NCBI GenBank assembly: GCA_032622095.1
Contig: CP136068.1
Span: 125,183,989 to 125,247,988, forward strand
Length of the DNA stretch: 64,000 bases
From: Siphonodentalium dalli
Taxonomy: Eukaryota; Mollusca; Scaphopoda; Gadilida; Siphonodentaliidae
Direction of reading: 5' to 3'
The notes under the pieces are model-generated. The model had not been told where the DNA came from. It made no database searches and saw only the letters and a list, made by a program, of their open reading frames with translations. Of the stretch, positions 1 to 11,177 are shown piece after piece. The position numbers and the translations under genes were made by a program. The number at the start of each line of letters is the position of its first letter. The first letter of the stretch is position 1.

Positions 1-386
1 ACGTTTTAACGTTGACACCAAAAACGATGCTACTGCATGACCAGATATCTATACACATAGTTTGCAATCATAAACTTATATTGCTATATGAGTCAAATTT
101 GATAACTAATTTTTATGTAGATCATGCCACAAAGCTCTACTCTGGCTACGCCCATAAATTCCCATAATAGTTCACCAGTTCAAAACCTTGGAAACTTTTG
201 ATTTTCTGCATGACGGGAAATTTATGACATTTAAAAAAAGCAATGCATGTAATATATTTCTTCAGTTAAAGCTGTCCCTCTACATGGTGGCCTACTTCCA
301 ACAGTTCAGATGCCGTTTCTGATGTGCATTCATAAGCAAATTGCCTTTACTTGACTGACCTCTTGGTCCAGGACTGACTCGATTAT
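1..386. other. AT-rich stretch, nothing recognised
   Basis: No long reading frame, tandem repeat or similarity to other parts of the window was noticed here. Confidence 0.4.
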
Positions 387-797
387 GGAGCCTTTATTCA
401 GCGTCATGCAGCGAGGCCTGCGGCCCCTTTGTGCGATAGGAGTCTGCGACACCTTTGCGCACATTTTGATCATTTGAACATTTTAATTAAAAAATAATTT
501 AATTACATTTAAAACAAACAAATATTAATTTAAATTTTAAATTTTCCTTCTGGTTAGATTCAACTCCTTACTCAATTTAACAACACAATTTTGTCATTTT
601 TTTAAAATTAAATTTTTCTTATGAAATCAAATTTTTTAAAACCTAACGCTGTTATGCCATCCGAGTTACCACACCTAAATTGGTTGAAATCGGTCCAGGG
701 GTATGGGAGAACAGTAACGAACAGACAGACGGACATACAGATAGACAGCTCATATACCTTTTTATACATACATATATATATATATATATACATGTAA
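387..797. mobile_element. pearl/DINE-like non-autonomous element, diverged copy
   Basis: The left part (GGAGCCTTTATT, then GGCCTGCGGCCCCTTTG followed by GTGCG) matches the left part of the element at 58532. The right part holds a phrase of the type 'ttggttgaaatcggtcc' followed by a degenerate (ACAG/ACGG)n tract and (TA)n. This head, core and tetranucleotide-tail organisation is that of bivalve pearl and fly DINE-type Helitron-related elements. The family name is inference; the match to 58.5 kb is seen directly. Ends are approximate. Confidence 0.5.
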
Positions 798-1857
798 ATA
801 CACCAAATGTTGTCTTTGAGGGTAAAGCATCTTGCAGAAAATATATCACACACAAAGTGATGAACAGCGCATGAAACTCGTGTTGAGAGACATGTCCTTT
901 GTCAGTTTGATTTAAACCCAGAATGAGATCGCATTAATGGTTCATGGGCGATACTTGTTTCTCAATGAATAAATTCATAGTCAATGAATAAATTCATTGA
1001 GCATGCACACGTTCGCGATAATTTATGATATATCAATAAACATTACATCGGCCTGTCTTTTTGTCCGATTGGTAAGAGGGAAGTTTGACTGCATGATCAT
1101 ATCACCGAATCGAGTTGTCAATTAGCTGGTAACTGAACGACGAAAACGCAATATTAGACCCGGTTTGGCTGGACCACCAATGTAGGTTTAAACCAGGTTT
1201 AAACTCGGAGGTTTAAGCCGGAGATGACGAATCCGGCAAACGTGTTTAGCGGCCAGATATATGCTGGATAGCCGGTTTTTCTCCCTTATGGGGGTTGTGG
1301 GGTGGGGTTGGGGTCAATACCATACTTTAGATCGCGCATATCTCTCTTATTTTATTAGAGGAATTTAATATTAACACGACTTGGTGGATACGCATACTGA
1401 CGTTCAACGTATCGAGGCAAATATGAGTGCTCTGACAGTCATGTTGTAATCAAGCCATAAAGACCGCTGTCAGATCATAACTTCACGTATGTTATTCAAA
1501 GAGTCAATACTAAGGATGCATATGGCCATAATAAGTTACTTTTATTAACCATTTTGTTTTGAAAATTCGTTCACAATATGTTGTACCTGGTGTACTTAAG
1601 ACGTTATGAAAAACAAGCCATATGGATATAAATTTACAAGAGTTAAATCACCTCAAATATGATGTTTCATCATGCCAATGCTGTGTCACAGGCAACTTAG
1701 ACTAATTCCATAGAATGTAACCCACATTTGCTTTAAGGGTATTTTGCCTTCTCAATCATAGGTGCATAAAGTAATCATTTTTGTGCACAATTGAGTGAGG
1801 CAATTATTAAAACATCCAGTAAATCCGTCCCTTTTCTCTTGTTAAAATATTAGACTG
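798..1857. other. no gene seen; short internal repeats
   Basis: Contains two adjacent copies of a TCAATGAATAAATTCAT-type unit near 963-1000, and at 1158-1240 one arm of an inverted repeat whose partner lies at 3784-3860. No supported coding sequence. Confidence 0.4.
1158..1240 (+). repeat. inverted repeat arm, partner at 3784-3860
   Basis: The segment with AGGTTTAAACCAGG and GGAGATGACGAATCCGGC reappears as reverse complement at 3784-3860 (GGCCGGAGTCGTCATCTCC, then GTTTAAACCTGGTCC). A further GGTTTAAACCTGGTCC lies at about 3890-3910. The arms could be ends of a ~2.7-kb element interrupted by the 1862 MITE, or independent copies of one repeat. Confidence 0.4.
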
Positions 1858-1861
1858 TTAA

Positions 1862-2258
1862 CCCTTTACCCAACAGAACGACCCTGTGCCATTGCATTAT
1901 CTTATATATGCGAGTCGACCATAGGTCGCCTCGCATATATAAGAGAATGCATTGGCTTAACACATGTTAAAAATGATAAAATTGTCAAAAAATTATAATT
2001 ATTTTAAAGAATGGTAAAAAGTGTTAAAAAAAGATTTTTTTTAGGCCAATGCATTCTCTTATATATGCGAGGCGACCTATGGTCGACTCGCATATATAAG
2101 AGAATGCATTGGCACAGGGCATAACTGTAACCATCACAATGTGGTCAATGAACCGGTTCCAATGATATCCATATTTGTATGGTTTTATTGAGACAGACCG
2201 AAGATTAGGCTGTTGAAGCTTTATTTGGGCGTTTTTGGCCGTTTTGTTGGGTAAAGGG
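1862..2258 (+). mobile_element. piggyBac-type MITE with two internal palindromes (copy 1)
   Basis: A 397-bp element bounded by TTAA on both sides (1858-1861 and 2259-2262) with terminal inverted repeats beginning CCCTTTACCCAACA, about 19 bp long. A TTAA target with CCC-starting ends is the signature of piggyBac-superfamily elements. There is no transposase. Inside are two 69-bp near-perfect palindromes (1888-1956 and 2045-2113), each an arm of the AATGCATTCTCTTATATATG module closing on its complement, and they are also inverted relative to each other. A second copy in opposite orientation lies at 63183-63574. Confidence 0.75.
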
Positions 2259-2262
2259 TTAA

Positions 2263-3430
2263 ATATGGATGACAGCTAATTCTGAGACATTGTTATAGAT
2301 AAACATCACATTTTGGAGGTACACATGGACATACACAGTTGTTCTGTGTGGAAGCTAGTTGCAAGGGAAAAACAAAAGAATTATTTCCGAGATGGAATTT
2401 GTGTTATCTGTATCGACAAAATACAGTAGCACGTCCTGGCATCGACATTATCCCAACCGTGATACTGAATGCCTTGCAGCAGGTTGAAATTTGTTACCCC
2501 AGATGGAATGTGGATGTATATTCAGCGCTGGTGTGAGGGAGCTGAACGGTTAATATTTCCCATTTTGCTAGCATGTACATGTAGTGACGATATAGGCTCG
2601 AATATTTATCAAAGTAAAAGAGATACTGACAATACACATATTTCCTCTGAGGAATGTTGTGACGCTCATGTCTCGCTGAATGTCTTCCATCGTTCGAATG
2701 CGACCATGGGGCTCATACAGTGATATTGACCCATAGACTAGCTACGTGTTATGTGTTTATATATATATATATATTTGAACAAACCACGCGACCTTGTAAC
2801 AGATAAAATATCCACTTAGTTATCAAGGATTTATCAAAACTCGAGTACTATCTCTTCCTACATCCATACAGTAGGTGTGATAGCATAGAAATAATTGATC
2901 TCTCCTGAATTATGTTCAAGTAGAAACAGACGAGGGTGTTCGAAACTGAAACCATAATTATAATAACTATCGATGGAGAATTCTGAACAATATAATCCGA
3001 GATTCAAAATCGAAGAACAATTGTCCTTGTTGCAGTGACATCTAAGATTGCGATCGTGGTACTTGTAAATGTGTTTAAGCCACACTCGACACAATACACC
3101 CATCGATTTCTTGCACAAACGATCGCTGCTGGCACTTGTATAATTCCGAACGAAAGAACCATGTTATTTCTTAATCCGGCCAACACATTGATCTTGCGTT
3201 GGCAATGACAGTCTTTAGTTAAAATATCAATCTTTTGAGCCTGTGTTCGTGAAAATAAGCATCATACGGGCTTATTATGAATGTCAAGTTTTAATCACAT
3301 ATAAAGCGTATTGGAGAAAAAATATGCTCTACATGTATATGGATGTAAAACGCGTCCTTCAAATTATAGTATGAAATAAGCTCATATTAGCACTATTTGA
3401 TCTACTTTTTTTCATCTACCCGACTAACCA
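2263..3430. other. no gene recognised
   Basis: Short ORFs of 60-86 codons occur on both strands, but none has a recognisable motif or resembles other repeats in the window. A short (TA)n run lies at about 2758-2774. Confidence 0.35.
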
Positions 3431-3783
3431 GATTCACGCTCTTTATAATGTGTTATCACTGCGGCCCGCGCCATTAAACGAAATTGATATGGACTTATTT
3501 CATAAAAAACATATTTCAATGAGGATATGTTGGTCACTTATATGTATGAATAGTTCTAATTGTTTACGATTAACATTTGAGTCAATTTTCGAATCATTAT
3601 AGTTGACATCAACAGAACCGATTAAATATCTTTAAAAAGTCCATGTACATTTTTTAACTTGGCTTGAAGATGCGCGGTGGTTTGCACTCCAATTACACCT
3701 AATAACATTCGCTTCTAAATATTTCCCAGTATCGAAATAGGTCGAAATATACATGAACTACCTTTTTACGAGCATTATGGCCG

Positions 3784-3860
3784 GAGTCGTCATCTCCTGT
3801 TTAAACCTGGTCCACGTAAACCTCTAGGTTTGACAGCCAAAATCCATGGCTAAACCAGAG
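3784..3860 (-). repeat. inverted repeat arm, partner at 1158-1240
   Basis: Reverse complement of the segment at 1158-1240, sharing the GTTTAAACCTGGTCC core and the GTCATCTCC motif with several mismatches and small gaps. Confidence 0.4.
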
Positions 3861-4137
3861 ACAAGTCTAAGTGACGCATTCGTAATATCTGGTTTAAACC
3901 TGGTCCAGACAGACCACTGGTTAAGCAGAAGTGTATCTGTATCGTCGAGATAATTTATCGTACCTTCTTAATGCCGCGTTCTAGCAATTTCGAAAATCAA
4001 TAATTACATGTACGAAAGCTAGCATATTTTTATTGGAAATCTATATGCGAGAAGCAATCACACCTGTAAAGTGTGTGTGGATAAGTTTTTGTCAATTTCG
4101 ATATTTTGATTGCGTTTTATAATATTTAACCGGTAAC

Positions 4138-4500
4138 TCAACATATCCTAGCGCAAATACGCACCTACTCGACCTATAATGTGAAATAGGTTCGTAATGT
4201 GACTATTTGTTTCCGAATTAAGCAGATGGAGTCATATCCGTTATTTTGTTTTATGGCGCGGGCCACAGTTAAAACACATGTTAAAGAGCGTACACCTGAA
4301 AGGTCGAGTTGGCTTATTTGTGACATTGTCGGCACATAATCCGCTTAGAATTGCCTAATTGTCAGTCGAAAAGGTGACTAAAATTCTTCAATTTTCAGCA
4401 TATTATCGACTCAAAATGAGGCGATTCTAAGCAGAATATCTACCTAAGCAAGTTATGTTATAAGTAGATAATGTGCGGAGTTTCAGGAGAATAGGCATAC
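4138..4500 (+). repeat. dispersed fold-back repeat family (copy 1)
   Basis: Shares ordered blocks with 8690-8930, 63720-64000 and, in reverse orientation, 19080-19445 and 29720-30080. The blocks are CGACCTATAATGTGAAATAG, TTATGGCGCGGGCCACAGT, and a fold-back core in which CGCTTAGAATTGCCT is met by its complement, AGGCGATTCTAAGCAG. There is no coding capacity. It is probably a MITE-like family, but ends and target duplication are unclear. Confidence 0.55.
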
Positions 4501-4508
4501 ATAAAATG

Positions 4509-4775
4509 CAATTACGAAATTATCAACTCATTATGCGGTGCCGAAGAGATGTGATTCAACCACTTCCTCCCCATTAGGGAACATACCATCATAACATAGC
4601 AATGACGCGGCCGGCCGGTGAACCACTTTACTCAGGGTTATGCAACATTTCTGAACGGGTGCCAAGGACACAAATAACTATTATACATTCCACCACAGCA
4701 ATAGCGATGACGCAAAAAAAGCGACTCCTCATAACGTCATCTACAAGCTTCAAGCTGATCGAGGAACGAGTCTCA
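4509..4775 (+). repeat. dispersed repeat, second copy at 8296-8563
   Basis: The two copies are collinear from ATTATCAACTCATTATGCGG through CAGGGTTATGCAACATTTCT to CTTCAAGCTGATCGAGGAAC, with scattered substitutions. The reading frames through it (4602-4802 and 8325-8528) are not convincingly coding. Confidence 0.6.
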
Positions 4776-5004
4776 AATTGTTCGGACTGGTTTTCGGAAT
4801 AACGCATACAAAATCTGCTAAAATCCGCTTTGGGGAAAATGACCAATTTATCACGGCGGCCAAAATGGAAGTTGTAATGTAATTAGCTTTGTAATGTAAT
4901 ATAATAATAGGATGTGTACCGACTATCCCCACGAGGGCCGTGAGCGCTTGTATTTACCCCAGCCGAATCTTGTGCCTGCTGCCATTTTACAGGCGCTTCA
5001 CTAG

Positions 5005-5464
5005 AGGAATCAGGGAGCTAAATGTGTTCTAGAGTCGGGGAGCGAGTACAACGTGGAATGCTAAAGGTGAAGGTGACTGAAGAATGACCTTCACCTGATA
5101 CATGCGACACGTTATTAAAGGATGACATCGCGTTTATTTGATTTGTACATAATATCTAAATAATTTAAACTGGTGAATGAATGGGGGAATGGATTTTTGT
5201 GAGCGGGTAATTTATTTAACTAGCTGCTGTAGTCCTGGGTTTTTCCAGATCAAATTTGGCTGTGAGATAGCCCTGTCGTAGATTTGGGGATTTATTTTAA
5301 AAAGTAAACACATGACCTATGATTTTTCTTGCATTTTCGCGTTCAACTGGTGTCAATCTAGCTGGGTAAACATCACTGGTATGGCCTGTAGGCTTCAATT
5401 CAGTGAATTTGGCCGAAACGTTAACACTGTCGCCTATGGGAAACTATTTAGTTCAGTGATTCCT
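5005..5464 (+). mobile_element. short TIR element, copy 1 (partner 6357-6808)
   Basis: A 460-bp non-coding unit that starts AGGAATCA and ends TGATTCCT, an 8-bp terminal inverted repeat. A second near-identical copy in the same orientation begins about 1.35 kb downstream. It is too short for a transposase. A target duplication is not clear for this copy. Confidence 0.55.
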
Positions 5465-6356
5465 ATAAGGAAAATTTGAATTTTACGAAAATTCACGTCT
5501 CGCCATGATAAGTTGTTAGTTAATTCCATATTTCCTTATTTTCAAATGATAATGACCACATTTTGGACATATTTAAAGAAGAAACCCATGGATTCGCCTG
5601 TAGATAGTAAAGAAAGTGATAAATCTGGGAATTTTGCATGGACATCAGGTACCATTAGGGGGTCAGGGGGTCTAAAGCCCCTCCCCCCACAATTTTGAGG
5701 AGTGTTAGCCCCCCCCCATTGGGAAAAGGTGACAGTTGACCCAATTAAGCTTTTACGGCACCCAGTAGTCTTAACGGGGACCGTAGCCCCACCCCAAGTC
5801 GGGGGAGGGGTGATGACATCACCACTAGAGTTACTGTCGTGCAAAATTGCCATGGCAGGTTTGTTAAACAGACAGTATGCCCTGCCATCTGGTAAAATTT
5901 CATGTATGAGGCTGTGTCTGATGTTTGTATGATTATGTTTAGATATTTAAATTGACTTATGGTTGCTTTATATTGCTATTAAAGTATTTTTTATTTTAAT
6001 TTTCTGTTAATTTTGGTAAATGTTAATTATAAATTGCCAAATTCTGCATGAAAAGTGTTTAAAATTGGACAAGATATCCCTCTCAAAATGTATATTAACA
6101 TTTCCTCTTCAATTTAGTAATATTATGGTATATAAGGGCATACTTCAGTTATACGAGATGCATCAGCTAGTAAAATTGAAAAAAAATATCTTAATATTTT
6201 GGCTTTATTTTGAGGATTGACACTAATTTTCAGGATGCCTCATATTGGAAAAATAAACCACTACTGCTCGATATAATCCATTTTTGATTTCAGTAAGGTC
6301 TATATTTTGATAAAATACTATAAGAAAAGCTGTGTTTCACACATATACATATATAT
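5465..6356. other. spacer between the two TIR elements; G/C-tract rich
   Basis: Contains clustered G- and C-tracts (about 5658-5810) able to fold into local hairpins. The 5542-5853 minus-strand frame is made largely of these Pro/Gly/Thr-rich tracts and is not considered a gene. Confidence 0.4.
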
Positions 6357-6808
6357 AGGAATCAGGGACCTAAATGTGTTCTATATATAGAGTCGGGGAG
6401 CGAGTACACCGTGGAATGCTAAAGGTGGAAGTAACTTAAGAATGACCTTCACCTGATACATGCGACACGTTATTAAAGGATGACATCGCGTTTATTTGAT
6501 TTGTACATAATATCTAAATAAATTAAACTGGTGAATGAATGGGGGAATGGATTTTTGTGAGCGGGAAATTTATTTAACTAGCTGCTGTAGTCCTGGGTTT
6601 TTCCAGATCAAATTTGGCTGTGAGATAGTCCTGTCGTAGACTTGGGGATTTATTTTAAAAAGTAAACACATGACCTATGATTTTTCTTGCATTTTCGTGT
6701 TCAAACTGGGTAAACATCACTGGTATGGCCTGCAGGCTTCAATTCAGTGAATTTGGCCGAAACGTTAACACTGTCGCCTATGGGAAACCATTTAGTTCAG
6801 TGATTCCT
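6357..6808 (+). mobile_element. short TIR element, copy 2
   Basis: Same AGGAATCA...TGATTCCT termini as the 5005 copy, with a small TATATA expansion near the left end and a short deletion near 6705. It is flanked by TATA on both sides if the terminus is read as GGAATCA, which suggests a 4-bp target duplication, but the flank is a simple repeat and so ambiguous. Confidence 0.55.
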
Positions 6809-6829
6809 ATAGAGCGGCTTATGCTGACC

Positions 6830-7078
6830 CAACAACCAGGTCCCTAATTTTCTTCTGGGTACGAGGCGCGAGCACAGTACAGGTGACCTTGCCGAAGGCT
6901 CACGACCTGGTGCGAGATTTGAAACAGCGTGTGGCTCTACATAGCACACACACACCACTTAATCCGGCCAATCCACTGTTGCGGAGACGATAGTCCACCG
7001 GCCGAGCGCGATCTCATGCCGGTGCGTTAATACCATTACAAGTCCGACACTCTAACCACTGGGCTACCGAACTCATTA
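6830..7078 (-). mobile_element. tRNA-derived SINE
   Basis: Read on the minus strand from 7078 downward, the start resembles a tRNA D-arm: TAGCCCAGTGG at 7066-7056 fits the pol III A-box pattern TRGYNNARNNG. About 45 bp downstream, GATCGCGCTC at 7013-7004 is a degenerate B-box. The rest, down to about 6830, is an unrelated body. The B-box misfit and lack of a visible poly-A tail or target duplication keep confidence moderate. Confidence 0.5.
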
Positions 7079-7079
7079 A

Positions 7080-8295
7080 AGTTGGTATCGGAAATTCTGA
7101 ATTTCGGCGGTAGGTGAACAAATTAATGCCAAATTCGTAATAAGAAATATAAACAAACAATGCATAGCTGTAAACTATATCTGTAGAATGTGTGTCTCAA
7201 AATGGCCACCAAAAGATGAGAAAATCGAATGAACTTTACATTTTGTGCAAAATTGAATAGCTATTCATATATGAATGAACAAACGCTTGAGTTATGAGAG
7301 TATAAGAGAAACATTTATATCAGAGACGTACGAATTATATCTGATGTATCTACGAGAGAGCATGCGAACGCAGGTTAAATCTCGACAATTGGGCACTCAG
7401 AAATGGGCCAATAACGCAGTTTTATCTACCCTTACTGTTTATCTTGAGTTCGCGTGATATATGTCTAATGAGACAGTTAAATGAGATTTAACAGGTATGT
7501 GTTGATTGTGTGACATTTTACTGAAGCAGAAAAATGTATACTAATTTTTGATAACTACATCAAACCTCTTTCAAAATTCATTGCTATAGGGAGATATCCA
7601 TAGACTACTGGGTAAAATGAGTAGATCCTATTGTCAGTGTCTCAATATAGTAGTCATAGTTGCCTCCGATCAAGAAATGAAACACGAATATTTCACTTTT
7701 ATCACAAGAATGCATGGTGGTATACTATGATCGCAATGTATCAAATTACAAAGTGTTTAGTGAGCAGAGTTTTGAGTTGAGCAAGAGCAAAGCTATTATT
7801 GCACGTTACCCCGATAGCGAACTCTTTCGGCACGTTACATTCACGGCCGGGACGGGGTGTTCTTCGTCGCCGTTAACCCCATCCCCTCCCCGATGGAATG
7901 AACTTTATATTGTAGACTCATCTGGACCGTTCAAAAATGGTGCAATCCAGAGTGGAGACCATGAAAGAGGGATAACTCTATACGAAAATTGGTCAGTTAG
8001 TGCAGTTTATGTATGCGGGATAACTCAATATAAACTGCAAGAGGTATTCGTGTTATAGGCATATTATATCATTTCGGCGGGCGAGATGAGATTTCTCCGG
8101 AAGGATTTCAAGTATGAACCACCCCTGAGGTACCGACAGGAGTGCTCTTGACCGGTGGAAGGAACTATTGTGATCTATATGAGTTTGCCTCCATGCCCGT
8201 CTATATGGGATATTAACAATGGGGTAAAGATACTCCACAGTCTCTCCATTTACTCCTCTTCCCCTCTTAGTCCACTCCTCCCCGACCTCCTCCCA
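7080..8295. other. no gene recognised
   Basis: The longest frame (7714-8058, plus strand, 114 codons) shows no recognisable domain and contains a C-rich low-complexity stretch. No repeat relationship to other parts of the window was noticed. Confidence 0.35.
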
Positions 8296-8563
8296 TTGCG
8301 AAATTACGAAACTATCAACTCATTATGCGGTGCCGAACAGATTTAATTCACCCACTTTCTCCCCATTTGGGAACATACCATCATAACATAGCGATGACGC
8401 AGCTGGCCGGCGAACCGCTTTACTCAGGGTTATGCAACATTTCTGAACGGGTGCCAAGGAAACTAATAACTATTATACCTTCCACCATAACAATAACAAT
8501 GACGCAAACAAAAAACGACTCATCTTAACGTCGTCGGCTAGCTTCAAGCTGATCGAGGAACGA
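8296..8563 (+). repeat. dispersed repeat, copy 2 of 4509-4775
   Basis: Collinear with 4509-4775. Here it lies upstream of the fold-back family segment at 8690, whereas at 4.5 kb it lies downstream of it. Confidence 0.6.
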
Positions 8564-8689
8564 GCGATCTTATTCAAATAAGCACAATCCCATTGTTAAA
8601 AGCGTTCCGCCATTTTTTGTAAAGCACACCAGGTGTGTTCAATGTCGACCAGCGCTCGGTTTTTGTGTCGTGGCAACATAATGTCAACG

Positions 8690-8930
8690 GCGCGAGCCAC
8701 ATTGAAAACACAAGCTAAAGTGCGTTCACCTGAAAAATCGTGAGTCGGCTTAAATGTGACATTGTGTGCACATAATCTTAGAATCGCCTCATTATGAGCC
8801 GATATTGTGACTAAACTTTTCTCATTTTCAGCACATTATCGACTCAAACTGAGGCAATTCACAGCAGATTATCATCCTAAAACAAGTTCCAGTGTAAGCA
8901 GATAATATGAGGATTTTCGGAAGAAAAGGC
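8690..8930 (+). repeat. dispersed fold-back repeat family (partial copy 2)
   Basis: Starts in the GGCGCGAGCCACATTGAAAA block and includes the fold-back core (CTTAGAATCGCCTCATTATG, later GACTCAAACTGAGGCAATTC). It lacks the left third present at 4138. Confidence 0.5.
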
Positions 8931-11177
8931 TGTGATTATATGTCGTCGGACGATGCGAATAGTTAAATACCGTATATATCACGACAAAAGTAAAATTCAC
9001 ACACGGTTGTGAAATACGACTCCAAATTATCCCATATATTAGGTCCCACACCTAAGTTATTTTTACCTAAATGCACATTGTGTCCAAATGAATTAAGATG
9101 GTGTACACTTCCAACACATAGAGGTGATTTGAGACCTCACCAAATGGTAAATCGCATTACAATTGTAGTAGTTATTTTGTGCTATATATGGCTATATCTC
9201 ACACTCGTTATTAATTGAAGCTGGTGGAATTGAACGTCTGAGCACATGAAGTTATTATGGGGTTGAAATTAAGTGGGGTAAGATATATCATATAGGGACC
9301 AAGGGGATATTTGTCGTATTCGTATCTACAACATAGCTGTTGTTGGATCAAATGAGCCTAAAACAAATGTGGATGGATGTATATATCTCTATACAGCATG
9401 TATTACTAAGCAATAATCATTATAAAGTCGATAGTCTTATGATGTGAATGGCTGTCTGGCTGTCTACGCTTTTAGGAAATGGCTGTCTACGCTATTAGGA
9501 AACTGCAACGAAATCACATTCAAAAATATCAGTAACAATAGTTAGTAACCGTATTGTCCTTCGTAAATACATTCTGCACAATGAACCATTCCAAAGTGCC
9601 CCTCCTCCCATAGACTTTAACCACCCTCCCTGACAAAAGCTCGCTTGTTCGATAAAAATAGGATGATATCACCAGAAACATTGATCGCGAGTCACTACTT
9701 CTATACAATGGTATGCTCTTGTCTGGTGCTTAATGCATCAACTGCGAATTTCACATTTGGAAGTTTCTTGAAAACAGATATGGCGAAGCTTTGACTTGGA
9801 AACATTAGCTTCCATGTATGAAGCCAAGAATTTCCAGTATCGGCGATTGCACACATGCTGAGATGTGCGGCATGTGAACTTTCGTTTAGATCGAATGACA
9901 ACTATAGACAATATATCATTGCATAACATCCGCAATTATCGATCTTTCAGGAATCGCCATCACCTAAAATTTAACTGATCTTCGTACGGAACTCTGCTTG
10001 GATCCGACTGAAAGAAACAAGCGATCTCGGTCACCGCGTAGGGCAGATTGCACTTATGTGGATTCTGTCATTGAGTATATAGGAGATGCCCTACACGCCT
10101 TTGATTACTTTGTGAAACACAATACAGACACACGTGTAACTGACATGAAACTGGATAACATGAACCTTTATTAATTTGCTAATATATTATCCACGAACAG
10201 TTGATCCTTCTAGGGATCTAATTGCAAAGCTGAGAAGGATCTGAGGATCGTCATTGAAGTATATTACCAAGCCGATAAAGATTTAAATCGATTTATCAAA
10301 ATCGTTGTAGACACAACTGATGTCCAGCTCAAATTATCATAACCATATTATGAAATTTACCACTCCATTAACCGATCTCAACTGGATCGTGCGTGGCGAC
10401 AGGAGGTATGGCGTTACGCGTTTTTGGTTCCAATCTGATGCGTTGGTGAATATCGTCACATGCAATTTATATTATACGTCATTCTCTCGTGTGTAATTTT
10501 TTATAAGGATAGGTGGTAATAACTTTGAAACTTGGTTTGGCTGTAAGGGATTCCAAAAGAAGGGGGGTTTTGTCTGTATCTGTAGATATTTCAGTGCAGG
10601 AACCAATTATGGATATAGATGTACTGGTCCAGGTGCTACCATGGTCGAGTAACTTTATAGCGCCCGCTCTCCCGCGGCGAAGCCGCGGAAGCGAAGCGAC
10701 CAGGGTATACGTATGCGAATATGAGATATATATACTAATCGACTTTTTCGGCCCAGTCTAAAAATAAATTGAAATCACTTAAAATAGGATAATTTAATCA
10801 TAACTGAAGGGTCGGCCAGGGTCAGAGGAGTCTACAATTCTATTGTTGGCAACGGTCGCCATTTTGTATTGATTAATGCCACATCGAAATGTGTAATTGG
10901 GCAAAATGCTCCAGGGCAAAAATAACAAACTTTGATCTAGCAACTGTTAGCTATACTTCATCATATGTAGGAACATCATGCTCCTAAAGCCAAATATATT
11001 TTCAAAAAGTGAATGTAAATTGAACAAAAGCTCTGGTTAACAAAAAAGTTAAATTGCATGAAAAAGTTTTGTTTACATATTTCATAAAATTATTAAAAAT
11101 ATTTACCCCGAAAGAGGAATCTAGCGACCTTGCTGGCCGTTTACATATCTTCAATTTTCTAACGGTATTTCCACCTA
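8931..11177. other. no gene recognised; contains an empty-site relative of the 48.4-kb element
   Basis: Around 10576-10650 the sequence GTAGATATTTCAGTGCAGG and following bases match the DNA flanking the small element at 48411-48667, but without the element. A hairpin CCGCGGCGAAGCCGCGG lies at about 10674-10690. Other short frames (9701-9935 minus, 11054-11296 plus) show no domains. Confidence 0.4.

Noticed and set aside
5005-6808. LTR retrotransposon with 455-bp LTRs
   Set aside because: The repeats do not have TG...CA ends, lack a primer binding site and polypurine tract, and have terminal inverted repeats of 8 bp within each copy.
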